DNA from: Firmicutes bacterium UBA3738
GTDB taxonomy: Bacteria; Bacillota; Clostridia; Peptostreptococcales; Anaerovoracaceae
Assembly: GCA_002372505.1 (NCBI GenBank)
Contig: DFGY01000109.1
Coordinates: 1-21,503, forward strand
Direction of reading: 5' to 3'
Length of the DNA stretch: 21,503 nucleotides
Numbering within the stretch: position 1 is the first letter of the stretch; the number at the start of each line of letters is the position of its first letter. Below, piece after piece: positions 21,415-21,503 of the stretch. The notes beneath the pieces were generated by a model. That model searched no databases. It was not told the DNA's origin and was given only the letters and a program-made list of their open reading frames with translations. The position numbers and the translations under genes are program-made.

Positions 21415-21503
21415 ATGGATAAGATTGAAATATTTAAAGCGCTATCAAATGAAACACGACTCAGCATTATTGAGTGGCTGAAGGAACCGGAGAAAAACTT
21501 TCC
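21415..21503 (+). CDS. ArsR-family transcriptional regulator (5' part)
   Basis: The window ends after about 29 codons, reading MDKIEIFKALSNETRLSIIE WLKEP. This is the first helix and start of the winged helix of ArsR/SmtB repressors (FKALSNETRLSII). Such proteins repress metal- or redox-responsive genes and usually their own promoter. No ribosome binding site precedes the ATG; the -10 box ends seven bases upstream, so the transcript may begin at or next to the ATG. The metal-binding residues lie outside the window, so the inducer is unknown. Confidence 0.85.
   Translation, partial: MDKIEIFKALSNETRLSIIEWLKEPEKNF

Overview
The window looks like a chromosomal segment of an anaerobic Gram-positive bacterium of the Clostridia (Bacillota). 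Supporting signs are strong AGGAGG-type ribosome binding sites, TTG starts, short sigma-A promoters, a UgpC/MsmK-type sugar ABC transporter, a cytoplasmic BMP-domain protein, lysine-rich secreted proteins and type II/VII toxin-antitoxin modules. The genus cannot be fixed from the sequence alone. The left part is richer in G+C by eye and the part right of about 15.6 kb is clearly more A+T-rich, so the window is a mosaic.

Bases 1-5952 are one compact plus-strand block: the 3' end of a sugar-importer ATPase, an unusual BMP/ParB-like fusion protein, a small metallophosphoesterase, a PfkB sugar kinase (probably fructokinase) and an amylosucrase-type GH13 enzyme. The last two genes overlap and make metabolic sense together: sucrose is split with transfer of glucose to a glucan, and the released fructose is phosphorylated.

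Bases 5953-16490 are a string of single-gene or two-gene units, almost all separated by fragments of one dispersed REP-like repeat family. In order they are: a broken rhuM gene, diaminopropionate ammonia-lyase (dpaL), a HEPN-MNT toxin-antitoxin pair (minus strand), a membrane-anchored MerR regulator with a textbook 19-bp-spacer operator (minus), a secreted HAD phosphatase, a cardiolipin synthase (minus), a secreted S41-like protein, and a phd-doc module. A doublet of hairpins from the repeat family sits between the convergent HAD and cls genes and can act as a bidirectional terminator.

Bases 15.6-21.3 kb form an A+T-rich accessory island. It carries phd-doc with its own operator, a frameshifted remnant possibly of a restriction enzyme, a Schlafen/AlbA_2-HATPase regulator surrounded by copies of an ACGCACGCGTGCGT-type palindrome, a gene of unknown function (DUF6414-like), and a RelB/DinJ antitoxin whose PIN toxin is truncated to 18 codons. 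Two imperfect 54-nt direct repeats lie 5 kb apart around the first part of the island. Two 20-nt direct repeats that resemble the 3' end of a tRNA bracket the orphan antitoxin. The window ends in the first codons of an ArsR regulator that may be translated from a leaderless mRNA.

The most interesting unexplained signals are the AlbA_2 gene with its operator family (one copy 7 kb away), the nested palindromic element at 20.48-20.62 kb, and the way repeats delimit small toxin-antitoxin cassettes. No complete transposase, integrase, CRISPR array, rRNA or intact tRNA gene was found.
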